Source: Gammaproteobacteria bacterium
GTDB taxonomy: Bacteria; Pseudomonadota; Gammaproteobacteria; Enterobacterales; Alteromonadaceae
NCBI GenBank assembly: GCA_023380515.1
Contig: JAMCRH010000050.1
Span: forward strand, 1 to 6,290
Reading direction: 5' to 3'
Length of the DNA stretch: 6,290 nt
This document shows positions 4,908-6,290 of the stretch, piece after piece. The position numbers were made by a program, and so were the translations under genes. The notes below the pieces were generated by a model that did no database searches, had not been told where the DNA came from, and saw only the letters and a program-made list of their open reading frames with translations. Positions within the stretch are counted from its first letter, which is position 1; each line of letters starts with the position of its first letter.

Positions 4908-6110
4908 TTATTCAGCTAGTGGGTTTTGGTCAACTTCGACAACTTGCCAAGGCAGGCCGTATTTGTTGAGGCGATCCATGAATGGGTCTGGATCAAATTG
5001 TTCCATATTCCACACGCCAGGCTTCATCCAAGCACCTTCGAGCATCAATGATGCGCCGATCATGGCTGGTACGCCGGTCGTATACGAAACGGCTTGTGCG
5101 CCTACTTCGATGTTACATGCTGCGTGGTCACAGTTGTTGTAAATAAAGATAGTTTTCTCTTTGCCATCTTTAATACCAGTGATGTAGGTACCGATACAGG
5201 TTAAACCTTCATAACCTTCTGCCAATGAACCAGGGTTTGGTAACACGGCTTTCAAGAACTCGAGTGGCGCAATTTTCTGACCATTGAAGTCGATTGGCTG
5301 AATTGAAGTCATACCAATGCCTTCAAGCACACGCAAGTGGTTCAGGTAAGCTTCACCAAATGTCATCCAAAAACGTGCGCGCTTGATGGTCGGGAAATGC
5401 TTAACTAGAGACTCGAGCTCTTCGTGGAACAACAAGTATGATGCACGTACACCGACGCCCGGATAATCGAGGTCTTTACGTACGCTAATTGGATCAGTTT
5501 CAACCCATTCACCGTTTTCCCAGAACTTACCACGCTGGGTGATTTCACGGATATTAATTTCAGGGTTGAAGTTGGTCGCGAACGCTTGACCGTGGTCGCC
5601 GCCGTTACAATCAACGATATCTAAGTAATGGATTTCATCGAAGTAATGTTTCGCTGCGTACGCGGTAAAGACGTTGGTCACACCTGGGTCAAAGCCAGAA
5701 CCAAGTAATGCCATCAGGCCAGCTTCTTTGAAACGCTCGTGGTAAGCCCACTGCCAGCTGTACTCAAATTTAGCTTCGTCTTTTGGCTCGTAGTTTGCTG
5801 TGTCAAGATAATGCACGCCAGTCGCCAGACATGCGTCCATAATTGGCAAATCTTGGTAAGGCAACGCCACGTTAATGACCAAGGCTGGCTGCACTTTTTC
5901 AATTAAGGCGACGAGCTCGTCAACATTGTCGGCGTCAACGGCGTACACACCAACGACGCGATCTTTACCTGCTTCTTCTTGTAGTTTTTCACACTTAGAA
6001 ACAGTCCGTGAAGCCAAGTGAATTTCGTCGAAATACTCTGGCAACATCGCACATTTTTTTACAACGACACCGCTGACTCCACCGGCACCGATAATCAAAA
6101 CTCGAGACAT
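4908..6110 (-). CDS. Carboxynorspermidine/carboxyspermidine dehydrogenase (saccharopine dehydrogenase family)
   Basis: This enzyme condenses a diamine (1,3-diaminopropane or putrescine) with L-aspartate semialdehyde and reduces the imine with NAD(P)H, forming carboxynorspermidine or carboxyspermidine. NspC then decarboxylates the product. The 400-residue protein begins with a Rossmann segment, VLIIGAGGVSGVVV (4-17, glycines 8, 10, 11 and 14). It continues with LASRT (32-36), NVALPYQD (80-87), YLDTANYE (101-108) and the strongly family-typical GSGFDPGVTNVF (137-148). A later YNNCDHAAC block (324-332) and TGVPAM (345-350) fit this branch better than lysine-forming saccharopine dehydrogenases. 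It is often annotated lys1 or simply saccharopine dehydrogenase. ATG 6110 is chosen because AGGGG (6123-6119) lies eight bases upstream. A GTG at 6119 would sit on that site. Placement next to nspC strongly supports the polyamine role. No 2,4-diaminobutyrate genes are visible, so the diamine substrate is undecided. Confidence 0.93.
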   Translation of the reverse strand: MSRVLIIGAGGVSGVVVKKCAMLPEYFDEIHLASRTVSKCEKLQEEAGKDRVVGVYAVDADNVDELVALIEKVQPALVINVALPYQDLPIMDACLATGVHYLDTANYEPKDEAKFEYSWQWAYHERFKEAGLMALLGSGFDPGVTNVFTAYAAKHYFDEIHYLDIVDCNGGDHGQAFATNFNPEINIREITQRGKFWENGEWVETDPISVRKDLDYPGVGVRASYLLFHEELESLVKHFPTIKRARFWMTFGEAYLNHLRVLEGIGMTSIQPIDFNGQKIAPLEFLKAVLPNPGSLAEGYEGLTCIGTYITGIKDGKEKTIFIYNNCDHAACNIEVGAQAVSYTTGVPAMIGASLMLEGAWMKPGVWNMEQFDPDPFMDRLNKYGLPWQVVEVDQNPLAE

Positions 6111-6145
6111 AATATTCACCCCTTTTTTTGCTTGGGTCGTGTATA

Positions 6146-6175
6146 TAAAACGGGCGAGATTTTGCCTACGCCCGT
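6146..6175 (-). terminator. Probable terminator after the partial gene at the right edge
   Basis: On the minus strand ACGGGCG (6175-6169) pairs perfectly with CGCCCGT (6156-6150) around a 12-base loop, and the stem runs into TTTT (6150-6147). It lies between the stop of the edge gene (6205) and the start of the dehydrogenase gene (6110), so the two are probably separate transcription units or only partly linked. The AT-rich stretch just after it, TTTTATATA (6150-6142), could also supply a -10 element for the dehydrogenase gene, but no convincing -35 was found. Confidence 0.65.
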
Positions 6176-6204
6176 GTTTAAATGCAATGATTATTCGCGA
6201 AAAG

Positions 6205-6290
6205 CTACTCTTTTTCCGCCTTATCCATTCCTAAATATTTATGCATGAATGCCCATTGGTCTGCGATCTGCTCAATGGCCATCCATGTTG
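6205..6290 (-). CDS. C-terminal end of an unidentified protein (partial, runs off the window)
   Basis: The last 27 codons of a minus-strand gene are visible, read from 6288 to the TAG at 6207-6205. The peptide includes WMAIEQIADQWAF and ends MDKAEKE. It is amphipathic and looks like a C-terminal helix with a charged tail. A real gene is supported by the open frame to the window edge, the natural amino-acid make-up and a terminator 30 bases after the stop. I do not recognise the family from this short piece. Its position before two polyamine enzymes makes a polyamine-related role possible, but that is inference only. Confidence 0.6.
   Translation of the reverse strand, partial: TWMAIEQIADQWAFMHKYLGMDKAEKE

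Noticed and set aside
6159..6187. Minus-strand promoter for the dehydrogenase: TTGCAT (6187-6182), 17-base spacer, CAAAAT (6164-6159)
   Set aside because: The match is only three of six and four of six, and its -10 lies in the loop of the terminator hairpin. It is too weak to list as a feature.
6018..6248. Plus-strand frame of 76 codons at the right end
   Set aside because: It crosses the start and ribosome binding site of the dehydrogenase gene, a minus-strand terminator and the end of the partial gene. No family resemblance is seen.

Overview
The window looks like chromosomal DNA of a gammaproteobacterium, probably from the Alteromonadales. Three things point that way. The 5S rRNA is E. 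coli-like. The gene order 5S rRNA - murB - birA - pantothenate kinase matches the E. coli rrnB-murB-birA-coaA neighbourhood, but the kinase slot holds a type III enzyme (coaX) instead of coaA. The polyamine genes are of the carboxy(nor)spermidine type known from Vibrio and relatives. The order-level assignment is inference; no species can be named from what is visible.

Left part (1-360): the 3' nine-tenths of a 5S rRNA gene, the end of an rRNA operon. It is followed by a strong intrinsic terminator, about 140 bases without a gene, and a second strong terminator. The gene-free stretch holds a perfect 11-bp hairpin and an 18-bp exact repeat of the 5S 3' end, placed just before the second terminator. 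This looks like the scar of a second, collapsed 5S-plus-terminator unit.

Middle (about 380-3696, + strand): a compact run yaeQ - murB - birA - coaX that is probably co-transcribed from a promoter with a consensus TATAAT just upstream of yaeQ. Gaps are 18 bp, then an ATGA overlap, then an overlap of about 23 bp. The genes serve peptidoglycan precursor synthesis (MurB), biotin attachment and biotin-gene repression (BirA) and the first step of CoA synthesis (CoaX). YaeQ is a conserved protein of unsettled function. MurB and CoaX use non-ATG starts (TTG and GTG). CoaX carries Glu where the first phosphate-binding motif of the family normally has Asp.

Right part (3711-6290, - strand): a convergent block. 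Reading leftward it holds the last 27 codons of an unidentified gene, a terminator, a carboxy(nor)spermidine dehydrogenase of the saccharopine dehydrogenase family, a second terminator, nspC (carboxy(nor)spermidine decarboxylase), and a probable terminator overlapping the nspC stop. The two enzymes perform consecutive steps that make spermidine or norspermidine from a diamine and aspartate semialdehyde without S-adenosylmethionine. A good terminator sits between these two same-strand partner genes, so partial termination or an internal promoter is likely.

No mobile element, CRISPR array, tRNA or clearly novel system is visible. Most of the window is conserved housekeeping DNA, and the points worth a second look are small-scale.
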